Numbered from the stretch's first letter, positions 52,653 to 62,724 are shown. The stretch: 64,000 nucleotides of DNA from Thalassobacillus pellis (GCF_016908295.1 NZ_JAFBDO010000003.1:248001-312000), one strand, 5' to 3'. Numbers and translations: made by a program. The notes: generated by a model from the sequence alone, not told the origin.

Positions 52653-53981
52653 ATGAAGAAATGGAAATTAAGCATGTTCGTAATGGTGTTTTTGTTGATG
52701 CTTGGGGTCATGACTGCATGTAATTCAGGCAGCTCTGGCAGTTCGGATGATTCCAGCGGAGACAGTGGATCGGAAAACACAGAAGCAGAAGGCTCTGAAG
52801 GTTCTTCGGAAGAAGTTACGATCACTTATGCACGTGGTAAGGATGCTACTGGTGCAACTGATGCTATCATCAAAGCTTTTGAAAAGGAGCACCCGAATAT
52901 TAATGTGGAATTACGTGAAATGCCGACCGATAGTGGTAAACAGCATGACGCTTATGTAACCGCATTCAATGCAGAGTCCTCTGAAATTGACGTCCTTGAT
53001 ATTGACGTTGTATGGCCAGCGGAATTTGCTCAGGCGGGTTATGTGTTGCCACTTGATCGTTTCATCAAAAAAGACAATGTAAATCTTGATATGTACAACG
53101 AAGGTGCCTTAAGTGCAGCCCAGTTTAAAGGGAAGCAATGGGCGATGCCGAAGTTCATTGATGCTGGTATGTTGTTCTATCGCACGGACATGGTAGAAGA
53201 GCCACCGAAAACTTGGGATGAGCTCATCTCCATGGCAAGCAATCTTCAAGGTCAAAATGGTACGGAATTCGGTTACTTGATGCAGGCGAAGCAGTACGAA
53301 GGTCTTGTCTGTAACGCGATTGAGTTCATCGCTGCATATGGTGGGGCAATCGTCAATGAAAAAGGTGAAGTTGTTGTCAACAGCCCGGATACCATCCAAG
53401 GTTTGAAAAAACTAGTTGAGGTTGCTACATCTGATTTTGTACCGCAAAACATTACTACATTCACGGAAGTGGAATCCCACACATCCTTCATTGAAGGAGA
53501 GTCTCCATTCATCCGTAACTGGCCATATCAGTTCTCCCTTGCTAACGATGAAGAACAATCTGAAATCGTTGGAAAAGTAGGGGTAGCACCTCTACCTGCA
53601 GGTGATGAAGGCAGCGCAGCAGCACTTGGCGGCTGGATGACTGCTATCAGTGCATTTTCTGAGAACAAACAGGCAGCTTGGGAATTTGTTAAGTTCATGA
53701 CTGGTAAAGAAGGTCAGAAGATCGATGCAATCAAAGGAAGCCACGCACCAACTATTCCTGAATTGTATGAAGATGAGGAAATCATTTCAGCAACTCCTTT
53801 CTTCGGGGAAGAAGGTTTTGTACAAGCATTAAACGCTGCTGTATCCCGACCGGTCGTACCTAACTACCAGGAGGTTTCTGAAATCATTCAAATCCACGTT
53901 TCAAAAGCTATCAATGGCGATGTGACAGTGGAGGAAGCCGTTAAGAGCATGGAAACAGAATTGAAAGAAGCATTGAAATAG
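52653..53981 (+). CDS. Sugar-binding lipoprotein of an ABC importer
   Basis: 442 aa. Lipobox 'VMTAC' with acylated C23, a serine/glycine/glutamate linker (about 25-53), then a type-1 solute-binding domain ('VTITYARGKDATGATDAIIKAFEKEHPNINVELREM'). Family: bacterial extracellular binding proteins of the sugar type. Followed by two permeases in the same operon; a short hairpin lies between. Confidence 0.92.
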   Translation: MKKWKLSMFVMVFLLMLGVMTACNSGSSGSSDDSSGDSGSENTEAEGSEGSSEEVTITYARGKDATGATDAIIKAFEKEHPNINVELREMPTDSGKQHDAYVTAFNAESSEIDVLDIDVVWPAEFAQAGYVLPLDRFIKKDNVNLDMYNEGALSAAQFKGKQWAMPKFIDAGMLFYRTDMVEEPPKTWDELISMASNLQGQNGTEFGYLMQAKQYEGLVCNAIEFIAAYGGAIVNEKGEVVVNSPDTIQGLKKLVEVATSDFVPQNITTFTEVESHTSFIEGESPFIRNWPYQFSLANDEEQSEIVGKVGVAPLPAGDEGSAAALGGWMTAISAFSENKQAAWEFVKFMTGKEGQKIDAIKGSHAPTIPELYEDEEIISATPFFGEEGFVQALNAAVSRPVVPNYQEVSEIIQIHVSKAINGDVTVEEAVKSMETELKEALK

Positions 53982-53996
53982 GTCGACAGTAACAAC

Positions 53997-54028
53997 ACAA
54001 TAGCCTTCAATTGTTTGGAGGCTATTGT
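53997..54028 (+). promoter_or_regulatory. Intercistronic hairpin after the binding protein gene
   Basis: ACAATAGCCT, 12-base loop, AGGCTATTGT, 35 bases before the first permease. No solid T tract, so it may act as a partial terminator or stabiliser that gives more binding protein than permease. Confidence 0.6.
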
Positions 54029-54062
54029 CCATTTTTCTACGACACTAAAAGGGGGGACATGA

Positions 54063-55385
54063 ATGGGAGACAAGGAGAAGAAGAAGCAAGTAAAAAAGGA
54101 TAAGAACCCTGATCGTAAAGCAGCCTATCTGCTGATAGCTCCGTCCTTGCTGTTAATTCTGGTCATCGCCATTTACCCGGTTATCCAGTCATTTTATTTT
54201 AGTTTGTTCGATTTGAGGTTGAACAGCCCAACTAAATCTTCTGTCCACTTAGACTACAGCATTAACCTTGATACGTATCTGCAGTATTATCCATTTTTAG
54301 TAGATGATTTAGACAGTACGATAGAAGATACGAGCGGTCCTGTGAAAGAAGGGCTGACCGATGTCAAAGAGGATCTGGAGTCACTCGATCAGAATATCCA
54401 GGAAGACACCGGCAAGACCTATGAGGAAGTTAACAACATCCTGAATAACTTCGAGACCCCTTCCAGTGAGTTAGCGATGGTGGATATCACCAATGAAACC
54501 GCTGACCAGTTCGAAGAGACAATTAAAGAAATAAATACCGCTCTTACTCAATTGAAGGGTACAGATGAAATCGAGAACTTCAGCGAAATCCAGGGGCTGG
54601 CATCGGGACTTCAGGGTGCGATTATCGAGCCGAACTTCATCGGCTTTCAGCACTATCAGAACCAGCTGACGGATCCGAGGATGTGGTCCTCGCTTTGGAC
54701 GACAGTTTACTTCACGATTATCTCTGTTGCCATTGAATTTGTCCTTGGGCTGGCAATTGCTTTACTAATCAACAAGGCATTCTTCGGGAGAGGGCTTATC
54801 CGTGCGACTGTCCTGATTCCATGGGCCATTCCGACTGCGGTCTCGGCGATGATGTGGAAATTCCTATATGATGGGCAAAACGGGATCGTGTCCAAATTTT
54901 TCATGGAGCTTGGCATTATCGACAGTATGAGTACGCTATTGTCGACCAATTTCGGTGCGATGTCATCAGTCATTCTATCTGAAGTTTGGAAAACTACGCC
55001 TTACATAGCGTTGCTTTTGCTGGCGGGACTACAGGTCATCCCTAAATCCTTGTATGAAGCAGCTTCCATTGATGGTGCTGGTAAATGGAAACAGTTCATC
55101 CATATTACTATGCCGATGCTTCGTTTAAGTATTTTGGTTGCAGTATTGTTCCGTACCCTTGATGCATTCCGTGTCTTCGATTTAATCTACGTACTGACTG
55201 GCGGTGGACCTGCGAACTCGACAGAAACGATTTCCATTCTCGCATATAAAGTCATGTTCGCCCAGACAAACTTTGGGGCAGGTTCGGCACTTGCGGTTAT
55301 CGTATTTATCTGTGTCGCCATCATTTCGATGATATTCGTCAAAGTATTAGGATCCGATCTACTGCCAGAAAATCAAGGGAAATAA
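54063..55385 (+). CDS. ABC sugar permease, MalF-like with large extracellular insert
   Basis: 440 aa, about 130 longer than usual MalF-type permeases. After TM1 (about 21-45) comes an insert of some 135 residues (about 54-188), acidic and mostly helical ('GLTDVKEDLESLDQNIQEDTGK', 'EETIKEINTALTQLKG'), then the regular 'EPNFIGFQHYQNQLTDPRMWSSLWTTVYF' and the EAA loop 'YEAASIDGAGKWKQFIHITMPML'. The insert faces outward and may contact the binding protein. Confidence 0.9.
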   Translation: MGDKEKKKQVKKDKNPDRKAAYLLIAPSLLLILVIAIYPVIQSFYFSLFDLRLNSPTKSSVHLDYSINLDTYLQYYPFLVDDLDSTIEDTSGPVKEGLTDVKEDLESLDQNIQEDTGKTYEEVNNILNNFETPSSELAMVDITNETADQFEETIKEINTALTQLKGTDEIENFSEIQGLASGLQGAIIEPNFIGFQHYQNQLTDPRMWSSLWTTVYFTIISVAIEFVLGLAIALLINKAFFGRGLIRATVLIPWAIPTAVSAMMWKFLYDGQNGIVSKFFMELGIIDSMSTLLSTNFGAMSSVILSEVWKTTPYIALLLLAGLQVIPKSLYEAASIDGAGKWKQFIHITMPMLRLSILVAVLFRTLDAFRVFDLIYVLTGGGPANSTETISILAYKVMFAQTNFGAGSALAVIVFICVAIISMIFVKVLGSDLLPENQGK

Positions 55386-55397
55386 GGGGGGAGAAGC

Positions 55398-56225
55398 ATG
55401 AACAAGAAAGCAGGACCGCTGTTTTACATCTTTTTGGTTATCTTCGTATTCCTGGTGATGTTTCCGTTTATCTGGGTATTCCTTACCTCGATCAAGCCGC
55501 CATCTGAAATTTTTGGTGACAAGGCGTTCGCCTGGTTTACAGACAGTCCGACATTGAAAAGTTATGCATCTGTATTTTTCGATCATCCGTTTTTGATTTA
55601 TTTGAAAAACAGCTTCATCGTATCAACGGCAACGACAGTTTATACAGTATTCGTGGCATCGTTTGCTGCCTATGCTATCGCTCGTCTACAATTTCGCGGA
55701 AAAGCAGTCATTCTTGGACTCGTGTTGTCCGTGTCCATGTTCCCGCAGATTGCAACGTTATCACCAATTTATATCATCTTAAAAAATATCGGTCTGACCA
55801 ACAGCTATCTTGGTCTGATCATCCCATATACTACTATCACTCTTCCGCTTTCCATCTGGATTTTGGTCGTATTTTTCCGGAAAATCCCTCATGATCTGGA
55901 GGAAGCCGCGAAAATTGATGGGGCAACCTTGATGCAGACATACTGGAAAATCATTTTTCCGTTGGCTGTGCCTGGCATGTTCACCACTGCCATTTTGGTT
56001 TTTATCGCTGCCTGGAACGAATTTTTGTATGCATTCGTTATCAATACAGAGGTTGCATATAAAACTGTTCCGGTAGGTATTGCTATGTTCCAGGGCCAGT
56101 ACACGATTCCGTGGGGGGAAATCAGCGCAGCAACCGTTGTCGTTACCATTCCCCTTGTCATTCTGGTACTTGTTTTTCAAAAGCGAATCGTTTCCGGACT
56201 TACTTCCGGTTCCGTAAAAGAATAG
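55398..56225 (+). CDS. ABC sugar permease, MalG-like
   Basis: 275 aa, six membrane segments. 'FPFIWVFLTSIKPPSEIF' at the start and the EAA loop 'DLEEAAKIDGATLMQTYWKIIFPLAVPGMFTTAILVFIAAWNEFLYAFV' identify a MalG-type subunit. Starts 12 bases after the first permease gene. No ATPase gene is present in the locus. Confidence 0.94.
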   Translation: MNKKAGPLFYIFLVIFVFLVMFPFIWVFLTSIKPPSEIFGDKAFAWFTDSPTLKSYASVFFDHPFLIYLKNSFIVSTATTVYTVFVASFAAYAIARLQFRGKAVILGLVLSVSMFPQIATLSPIYIILKNIGLTNSYLGLIIPYTTITLPLSIWILVVFFRKIPHDLEEAAKIDGATLMQTYWKIIFPLAVPGMFTTAILVFIAAWNEFLYAFVINTEVAYKTVPVGIAMFQGQYTIPWGEISAATVVVTIPLVILVLVFQKRIVSGLTSGSVKE

Positions 56226-56246
56226 CTTAAAGAAGGAGATTTAATT

Positions 56247-56966
56247 ATGAATATAACTGTATGGAACGAAAACAGACATGAGCAGACAAACCAGGTGGTC
56301 CGGGATGTTTATCCGGATGGTATACATGGGACCATCGCCCAATTCTTAGAAAAAGAAGGACACCAAGTCCGGACAGCAACCCTGGATGAAGAAGAGCATG
56401 GATTGACCGAAGATGTCCTTCATTCAACCGACGTCCTGTTGTGGTGGGGACACCAGGCGCACGAAGAAGTGAGCGATGAAATCGTCGAACGGGTGAAACA
56501 GCGTGTCCTCGATGGTATGGGGCTGATTGTATTGCATTCCGGACACTTTTCTAAAATATTCAAGACGCTGATGGGAACTACTTGTGATTTAAAATGGCGC
56601 GAAGCGAATGAAAAAGAACGCCTGTGGGTTGTGGATCCAAGCCATCCGATTACAGAAGGAGTCGGGGAATTCATAGAGCTTGAAAAAGAAGAGATGTATG
56701 GGGAACATTTCGATATCCCTGCGCCGGATGAACTGCTGTTTTTAAGCTGGTTCGAGGGTGGAGAAGTTTTCCGCAGCGGGTGTACATACCGTCGCGGTCA
56801 GGGGAAAGTTTTCTATTTCCGTCCAGGGCACGAAACATATCCGACTTATCATAATCCCGAAATACAGCGTGTCATCGCAAACGGTGTGCGCTGGGCAGAA
56901 CCTGTGAAACAAGAAAAACCTGTGTATGGTAATGCGAAACCACTGGAAACAATTGGTTCCAAATAA
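56247..56966 (+). CDS. ThuA-family protein
   Basis: 239 aa. '[47 protein letters not shown]' is the ThuA core with its class-I-glutaminase-like fold, and '[30 protein letters not shown]' the conserved end. In rhizobia ThuA takes part in trehalose breakdown to 3-keto derivatives. Part of the tight sugar operon. Confidence 0.88.
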   Translation: MNITVWNENRHEQTNQVVRDVYPDGIHGTIAQFLEKEGHQVRTATLDEEEHGLTEDVLHSTDVLLWWGHQAHEEVSDEIVERVKQRVLDGMGLIVLHSGHFSKIFKTLMGTTCDLKWREANEKERLWVVDPSHPITEGVGEFIELEKEEMYGEHFDIPAPDELLFLSWFEGGEVFRSGCTYRRGQGKVFYFRPGHETYPTYHNPEIQRVIANGVRWAEPVKQEKPVYGNAKPLETIGSK

Positions 56967-56987
56967 AAACCGAGAGGAGAAAGAATA

Positions 56988-58031
56988 ATGACAGTATTGA
57001 ATATCGGCGTCATCGGTTGTGGCAGTATCGCTAAGCACCGCCACTTACCTGAATACGCCAATGAAGAAAATGTGAAAATTGCTGCCGTCTGTGACATTGT
57101 CGAAGGACGTGCGGCGGAAATGGCTGAAACTTATGGAGCTAAGCCTTATGTTGACTATAAAGGACTTCTCCAGGATCCATCCATTGATGCAGTCAGCGTC
57201 TGCCTGCCGAACTCTTTGCATGCACCAGTGTCGATTGCTGCACTTGATGCCGGCAAACACGTCTTATGTGAGAAACCGATGGCAACATCCAAGCAGGAAG
57301 CAGAGGATATGATCACAGCAGCTGAACGTAATGGAAAGAAACTGATGATTGCCCACAATCAGCGTTTTGTGAAATCTCACCAAAAAGCGAAACAGCTGAT
57401 TGAAAGCGGGGAGTTAGGAAAGATATACAGCTTCCGCACGACATTTGGACACGGCGGTCCGGAAGGCTGGAGTGCAGATGGCAAAGACAGCTGGTTCTTT
57501 GACCGCGAGAGGGCTTTCATTGGTGCAATGGGAGACCTGGGGGTACATAAGTCAGATCTGATCCGCTATCTCCTTGGTGAAGAAATCAAGGAGGTCGCAG
57601 CCATGGTGGAAACAAGTGCCAAAGAAAATACCGATGTGGATGATAATGCGGTCTGTGTCCTGAAAACGGAAAGTGGCACGATTGGGACATTGACGGCAAG
57701 CTGGTCTTATGTTGCCGATGAGGATAACTCAACCATTATTTATGGGGAAAAGGGAATCCTCCGACTGGAAGACGATCCTGTGAATTCTCTGGTTGCGCAA
57801 TATGCTAATGGTGATGTCGTCAAATATGAATTGGGACAAATCCAGTCAAACGATGAAGGGGGACAGACATCCTCTCATGTGATTGAAAATTTCGTTAACT
57901 GCATTGTAAGTAATAGACCTTCACCAGTTTCCGGTGAAGAAGGAGCCAGATCCCTTGATGTGATTCTTGCTGCTTTAGAAGCAAATGAAACAAAAAGTGT
58001 TGTGACTACCAATCTAGTAGTCCAACGATAA
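56988..58031 (+). CDS. Gfo/Idh/MocA-family oxidoreductase (first)
   Basis: 347 aa. N-terminal NAD(P) loop 'IGVIGCGSIAKHRHLPEY', sugar-site motif 'CEKPMATSKQEAEDM' and 'AHNQRFVKSHQKAK', then the beta-sheet C-terminal domain. ThuB-like by context: oxidises a sugar carbon. Neighbour genes encode ThuA and a sugar isomerase. Confidence 0.93.
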   Translation: MTVLNIGVIGCGSIAKHRHLPEYANEENVKIAAVCDIVEGRAAEMAETYGAKPYVDYKGLLQDPSIDAVSVCLPNSLHAPVSIAALDAGKHVLCEKPMATSKQEAEDMITAAERNGKKLMIAHNQRFVKSHQKAKQLIESGELGKIYSFRTTFGHGGPEGWSADGKDSWFFDRERAFIGAMGDLGVHKSDLIRYLLGEEIKEVAAMVETSAKENTDVDDNAVCVLKTESGTIGTLTASWSYVADEDNSTIIYGEKGILRLEDDPVNSLVAQYANGDVVKYELGQIQSNDEGGQTSSHVIENFVNCIVSNRPSPVSGEEGARSLDVILAALEANETKSVVTTNLVVQR

Positions 58032-58058
58032 ATTTTATTATTAAGAAAGGATGGTTAG

Positions 58059-59027
58059 ATGAAATTAGGAGTTTTTACTGTATTGTTTTCCGATAAGTCA
58101 TTCGAGGATATGCTGGATTATGTGAAGGAATCTGGTCTCGATGCGGTGGAAATCGGTACTGGCGGAAATCCGGGCAATGCACACTGTGATTTGGATGGAC
58201 TGTTGGAAAGCGAAGGCAAACGGAAGGAATTCATGGATGCCATCAACTCTCGCGGGTTGACGATAAGCGCGTTTAGCTGTCACGCCAACCCAATCTCCCC
58301 GGATGAAGCTTATGCCAAGGACTCTGACGAAACATTTAGAAAAACAGTTCGCTTGGCTGAAATGCTTGACGTTCCTGTAGTCAATTGTTTTTCCGGTACA
58401 GCCGGTGGTCATGAAGGGGCGAAATACCCGAACTGGCCGGTAACGCCTTGGCCTACGGAATACAGTGACGTGCTGAAATGGCAATGGGAAGAAAAGTTGA
58501 TTCCTTACTGGAAGGATGCTGGGAAATTCGCCGAAGAACATAACGTGAAAATCGGACTTGAGCTGCATGGCGGCTTCCTCGTCCACACCCCGTATACGAT
58601 GCTGAAACTGCGCGAAGCTACTTCACCTGCAGTAGGGGCTAACCTTGACCCGAGCCATCTGTGGTGGCAGGGAATCGATCCTGTTGCAGCGATTAAAATT
58701 TTGGCTAAAGAAGGAGCTCTGCATCACTTCCACGCCAAGGATACGTATATCGACCAGGATAACGTCAACATGCATGGCTTGCTCGACATGCAGCCGTATG
58801 GCGATGTAAAAACACGGGCTTGGACGTTCCGCTCCGTCGGCTGTGGTCACAGCGTCCAGGAGTGGTCGGACATGATCAGTGCCCTGCGTACGTACGGCTA
58901 TGATTATGTCGTCAGTATTGAACACGAAGATCCATTGATGTCGATCGACGAAGGCTTCCAAAGAGCCGTTTCCAATTTGCAATCTGTATTGATCAGAGAA
59001 AAGCCGCCAGAAATGTGGTGGGCTTAA
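58059..59027 (+). CDS. Sugar phosphate isomerase/epimerase family protein
   Basis: 322 aa TIM barrel. 'KIGLELHGGFLVHTP' (metal-binding glutamate), 'GANLDPSHLWWQGIDPVAAI' and 'HHFHAKDTYID' provide the metal ligands; 'SIEHEDPLMS' near the end the last glutamate. Typical xylose-isomerase-like family member, operating on a keto- or inositol-like sugar. Confidence 0.92.
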   Translation: MKLGVFTVLFSDKSFEDMLDYVKESGLDAVEIGTGGNPGNAHCDLDGLLESEGKRKEFMDAINSRGLTISAFSCHANPISPDEAYAKDSDETFRKTVRLAEMLDVPVVNCFSGTAGGHEGAKYPNWPVTPWPTEYSDVLKWQWEEKLIPYWKDAGKFAEEHNVKIGLELHGGFLVHTPYTMLKLREATSPAVGANLDPSHLWWQGIDPVAAIKILAKEGALHHFHAKDTYIDQDNVNMHGLLDMQPYGDVKTRAWTFRSVGCGHSVQEWSDMISALRTYGYDYVVSIEHEDPLMSIDEGFQRAVSNLQSVLIREKPPEMWWA

Positions 59028-59032
59028 GAAAG

Positions 59033-59066
59033 AGCACTCCGGACCTTAGCTTCCGGAGTGCTCTTT
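59033..59066 (+). terminator. Hairpin between the isomerase and the second Gfo/Idh gene
   Basis: AGAGCACTCCGGA and TCCGGAGTGCTCT form a perfect 13-bp stem with only TTT after it, 22 bases before the next start. Partial terminator or processing site inside the operon. Confidence 0.7.
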
Positions 59067-59086
59067 GGACATAGAAGGAGGACAGG

Positions 59087-60133
59087 ATGATGACAGAGAA
59101 ACTTAAAGTAGGAATCATTGGGGCTGGTGGAATAGCCAAAGGGGTTCATATTCCGAATTATATGAAATGCGGAGATAGAGTCGAGATTGTGGCTATTGCC
59201 GATGTAATCAAGGAAAAAGCTGATCACTATGCGGACGAATTTTCGATTGCTCATAGTTTTGGAGATTACGAAGAAATGCTTCAGACAGTTGAACTTGACG
59301 CAGTGAGTGTATGCACCCCGAATAAATTTCATGCAGAAGCTACTATTGCTGCACTTGAAGCAGGATGCCATGTATTATGTGAAAAACCGCCTGCCATCAC
59401 AGTAGCTGAAGCTGAAGATATGGCAAAGACTGCCGAGAAAACTGGAAAACTGCTGACCTATGGACTTCATTATCGCTATGCGCCAGAAGTAGTTACATTG
59501 AAAAGATTCATTGATGGCGGGGAGCTGGGCGATGTCTATGCTTCCCGTGTCAATGCCATACGCCGTCGTGGCATTCCGGGCTGGGGCGTTTTTACCAACA
59601 AAGAGCTTCAGGGTGGCGGGCCGCTGATTGATATCGGCGTCCATATGCTTGATACTGGACTATATCTCATGGATTTCCCGGAACCAGAAACCGTTCTCGG
59701 CTCTGTATACCAGAAGCTTGGTAAACGTAAAGGAGTCGGGCTGATGGGAAGCTGGGATTATGAGAATTTTTCTATTGAAGATATGGCCCGTGCCATGATC
59801 CAATTTAAAGATGGCTCATCTATTATGCTTGAAACAGCGTTCGCAGCAAATGTAGAAAAGCACGATGTTATGAACGTGTCATTGATGGGGGACGAAGGGG
59901 GAGCAGATGTATTTCCGTTAAAAATTTTCCAGGAAAAACACGACACATTGATTGATACATCCCCTGCGTACCTTCCTAAAAAAGGAAATCATGAACTATT
60001 GATCGAGGAATTCGTCAACAGCTGCCTGACAGGTAAAAAACCTATCACCACACCAGACCAGGGAGTGGTGCTTCAAAAACTGATCACAGCAATATACCAA
60101 TCAGCTGAAACAGGCGAGGCTGTAAAATTATAA
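59087..60133 (+). CDS. Gfo/Idh/MocA-family oxidoreductase (second)
   Basis: 348 aa. 'VGIIGAGGIAKGVHIPNYMK' loop, 'CEKPPAITVAEAEDM', and 'IDIGVHMLDTGLYLM' with the catalytic-type D and H. Related to but clearly different from the first Gfo/Idh gene, so the pathway may have two oxidation/reduction steps. AAGGAGG precedes the ATG. Last gene of the locus. Confidence 0.93.
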   Translation: MMTEKLKVGIIGAGGIAKGVHIPNYMKCGDRVEIVAIADVIKEKADHYADEFSIAHSFGDYEEMLQTVELDAVSVCTPNKFHAEATIAALEAGCHVLCEKPPAITVAEAEDMAKTAEKTGKLLTYGLHYRYAPEVVTLKRFIDGGELGDVYASRVNAIRRRGIPGWGVFTNKELQGGGPLIDIGVHMLDTGLYLMDFPEPETVLGSVYQKLGKRKGVGLMGSWDYENFSIEDMARAMIQFKDGSSIMLETAFAANVEKHDVMNVSLMGDEGGADVFPLKIFQEKHDTLIDTSPAYLPKKGNHELLIEEFVNSCLTGKKPITTPDQGVVLQKLITAIYQSAETGEAVKL

Positions 60134-60145
60134 ATATTTTAGACA

Positions 60146-60176
60146 AAGCGCGATCCGATGTGGGTCGCGTTTTTGT
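60146..60176 (+). terminator. Terminator of the carbohydrate locus
   Basis: GCGCGATCC, loop GATGT, GGGTCGCGT, then TTTT. Confidence 0.82.
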
Positions 60177-60379
60177 ATGGCAGACGCTTTGTTGAGAGTA
60201 ATGGAAGCTTACAGGGAGAAAGCAGCGCTGGATTGAGAAGAGTCAGGGAAACCTATACTTGATTTAACGTATTTTTATAAAAGGAGTATATAATAAAAAG
60301 TAATACAAAATTTATTTACCCGTATCTTTTCTGCCACAAATTCCGTTATAAGGGTGAGAGGATAAAAGGAGTGATAAGT

Positions 60380-61051
60380 GTGCGCATGGGCCCAGGCACA
60401 AAAAAAGTATCCAATGGTAATGATGAACAGGTAGAGGAACTTGTTCCAAAGTTATATCAATATTGTCGTTTTCTCGCCAAAGATAAGTGGGAAGGGGATG
60501 ATATCGCCCAGGAAGCGATTACAAAAGCACTAATTCATTATCGTGACCAGAATAAATGGAGTGCATCGCTTTTGAAAAAAATCGCTTATCATATCTGGGT
60601 GGATCGTATCAGAGATAAACAGCGGGAAAAAACGGCCATAGATGATATGAGACAAGTTGGAAATGAAAACGATAGTCACGGTTTGTGTGAAGAGTTGTTG
60701 GAGAAGCTGGCAAAGCAGCTTACGCCCAAACAGCTTGTAACCTTTGTGTTAAAAGAAGCTTTTCAATATAAAATTTCCGAAATCGCTGAACTTCTTAAAA
60801 TGTCTGAAACAGGAGTAAAAGCATTGCTGAACAGGGCGCGATCCCGGGTGAAAAATGTATCCGAATACAGTAATGAGATATTCTGGAAAGAAGAAAATTA
60901 CAGGCTTCTTTATCCAGCTTTAGTGGAAGCGATATCCTTACAAGATCCAGACATTCTTCTCAAGGTTGCTCTTGAGATTTTCAAAGAGTTTCCTATTTCG
61001 AACAATGTATTTTCTCACTCTCCTTCCAGTATCCTCTCACTTGCATCATAA
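60380..61051 (+). CDS. ECF-like sigma-70 family RNA polymerase sigma factor
   Basis: 223 aa. Region 2: '[30 protein letters not shown]' (about 24-53); region 4: '[45 protein letters not shown]' (about 112-156). A C-terminal extension of about 60 residues follows. GTG at 60380 lies 8 bases after AAAAGGAG. No anti-sigma gene is next to it; instead clpP starts 20 bases downstream. Confidence 0.88.
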   Translation: MRMGPGTKKVSNGNDEQVEELVPKLYQYCRFLAKDKWEGDDIAQEAITKALIHYRDQNKWSASLLKKIAYHIWVDRIRDKQREKTAIDDMRQVGNENDSHGLCEELLEKLAKQLTPKQLVTFVLKEAFQYKISEIAELLKMSETGVKALLNRARSRVKNVSEYSNEIFWKEENYRLLYPALVEAISLQDPDILLKVALEIFKEFPISNNVFSHSPSSILSLAS

Positions 61052-61071
61052 CTATGGATGAGGGAGGAATA

Positions 61072-61656
61072 ATGGTGAACACCATTCCTTATGTGATTGA
61101 GCAGTCGAACAAGGGTGAACGTTCATATGACATATTTTCACGTTTGTTAAAAGATAGAATTGTCATGGTCAGCGATGAAATCAATGATCATATGGCAAAT
61201 AGTATCGTAGCACAACTGTTGTTTTTGGCAGCGGATGACCCGGAAAAAGATATTTCTCTTTATATCAACAGTCCTGGCGGCTCAACTACCGCCGGTTTCG
61301 CGATTTATGATACCATGCAGTATATTAAGCCGGATGTGCAGACGATCTGCACGGGCATGGCAGCATCATTTGGTGCCATGCTGTTACTGGCAGGGACCAA
61401 AGGAAAGCGTTACGCACTTCCGAACAGTGAAATCATGATTCATCAGCCGTTAGGAGGCGCAAGAGGGCAGGCGACTGATTTAGAGATATCAGCGAAAAGG
61501 ATTCTCAAGCTCCGCAGTCATATAAATGAAATCATTGCAGAGCGAACCGGGCAGCCAGTTGAAAAAGTTGCCGTTGATACCGATCGTGATTACTTCATGA
61601 GCGCGGAAGAAGCCAAAGAATATGGGATTATTGACGAAATTATTAAAAAAGGTTGA
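61072..61656 (+). CDS. clpP: ATP-dependent Clp protease proteolytic subunit
   Basis: 194 aa. Catalytic triad readable: S99 in '[10 protein letters not shown]', H124 in 'IMIHQPLGG', D173 in 'DRDYF'. Full ClpP with '[10 protein letters not shown]' binding strand. Differs from typical main ClpP in several positions (S-F-G around the serine instead of the common Y/S-M-G-A), so it may be a second paralogue. GGGAGG precedes the ATG; co-directional with the sigma factor. Confidence 0.93.
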   Translation: MVNTIPYVIEQSNKGERSYDIFSRLLKDRIVMVSDEINDHMANSIVAQLLFLAADDPEKDISLYINSPGGSTTAGFAIYDTMQYIKPDVQTICTGMAASFGAMLLLAGTKGKRYALPNSEIMIHQPLGGARGQATDLEISAKRILKLRSHINEIIAERTGQPVEKVAVDTDRDYFMSAEEAKEYGIIDEIIKKG

Positions 61657-61660
61657 ATAA

Positions 61661-61692
61661 GTAAGGAGCTGAGTATATTCAGCTCCTTTTTA
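61661..61692 (+). terminator. Terminator of clpP
   Basis: AAGGAGCTGA, loop, TCAGCTCCTT, then TTT. Confidence 0.86.
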
Positions 61693-61801
61693 CATGTGAC
61701 TATAAGGTTGTGATACCTGGTAAGATCCTTCCATAATTGTACGTTTTTCAGGAAAGGTATATGGGAAAGTTTTATATGTAAGTCTAAAAAAGGAGGTATC
61801 C

Positions 61802-62581
61802 ATGTTGACAGAAAAGAAAGTTGCCGTCATCACTGGGTCTGGCCAAGGAATCGGAAAAGGCATTGCAGAGCGATTGGCGAACGATGGATTTGCTGTGGTA
61901 ATCAACGATGTCAATAAGGAAACCGCGGAATCCACTGCTGAAGAACTAAGAAATCAGGGTAAAGAATCTTTGGCAATCCAAGGAGATGTCAGTAAACGAG
62001 ATGATCAGTTTTCTTTAGTGAAACAGACGGTGGAAGAATTCGGTCACGTGGATGTTTTCGTCAATAATGCTGGTGTTGACCAGGTAGCACCGCTGTTGGA
62101 AGTCACAGAAGAAGATTTAGAAAAGATATACCGAATTAATGTGTTCGGAACTTTATATGGATTACAAGCTGCTGCAGAGCAGATGAAAGAGCAAGAGGGT
62201 AAAGGGAAAATCATAAATGCCTGCAGTATTGCCGGCCATAAAGGTTATGAGTTGCTGGGTGTTTATTCTTCAACAAAATTTGCTGTCCGCGGGCTGACAC
62301 AGACTGCTGCACAGGAACTGGCCCAGTTTAATATTAACGTAAACGCTTATTGCCCTGGCATTGTAGGAACTTCCATGTGGGATCGCATTGATGCTAAAAT
62401 GGTTGAATATATGGATCTCGAGCCAGGCGAAGCTTTTGAAAAATTCTCTCAAAGTATTACTTTAGGCAGAACAGAAGAACCAGAAGACGTTGCTAATTTT
62501 GTATCTTATTTAGCCTCCTCTGATTCTGACTATATGACAGGTCAATCGGTCATGATTGATGGCGGTATAGAATTCAGCTGA
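61802..62581 (+). CDS. SDR-family diacetyl reductase / 2,3-butanediol dehydrogenase
   Basis: 259 aa. NAD loop '[13 protein letters not shown]' (about 11-23), active site Y-x-x-x-K in '[20 protein letters not shown]', 'NAGVDQ' and '[13 protein letters not shown]'. The last segment '[40 protein letters not shown]' matches acetoin/butanediol dehydrogenases of the BudC type. Reduces diacetyl or acetoin in overflow metabolism. Strong AAAGGAGG. Confidence 0.87.
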   Translation: MLTEKKVAVITGSGQGIGKGIAERLANDGFAVVINDVNKETAESTAEELRNQGKESLAIQGDVSKRDDQFSLVKQTVEEFGHVDVFVNNAGVDQVAPLLEVTEEDLEKIYRINVFGTLYGLQAAAEQMKEQEGKGKIINACSIAGHKGYELLGVYSSTKFAVRGLTQTAAQELAQFNINVNAYCPGIVGTSMWDRIDAKMVEYMDLEPGEAFEKFSQSITLGRTEEPEDVANFVSYLASSDSDYMTGQSVMIDGGIEFS

Positions 62582-62597
62582 TAGGCAAGCAACAATA

Positions 62598-62632
62598 AGG
62601 GACCTTCCGAGAAGGATGGTCCCTTTCTTTAT
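62598..62632 (+). terminator. Terminator of the SDR gene
   Basis: AAGGGACC..GGTCCCTT stem with loop, followed by TCTTT. Confidence 0.8.
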
Positions 62633-62724
62633 GTCGAGCCACTGCTATTTTAAGGCAACCCTATAGAACCTTGGGAAGTATCCAGTGCGAAAGGGAAGAT
62701 GAGTCGCTCAGCAAAGATTAAAAG

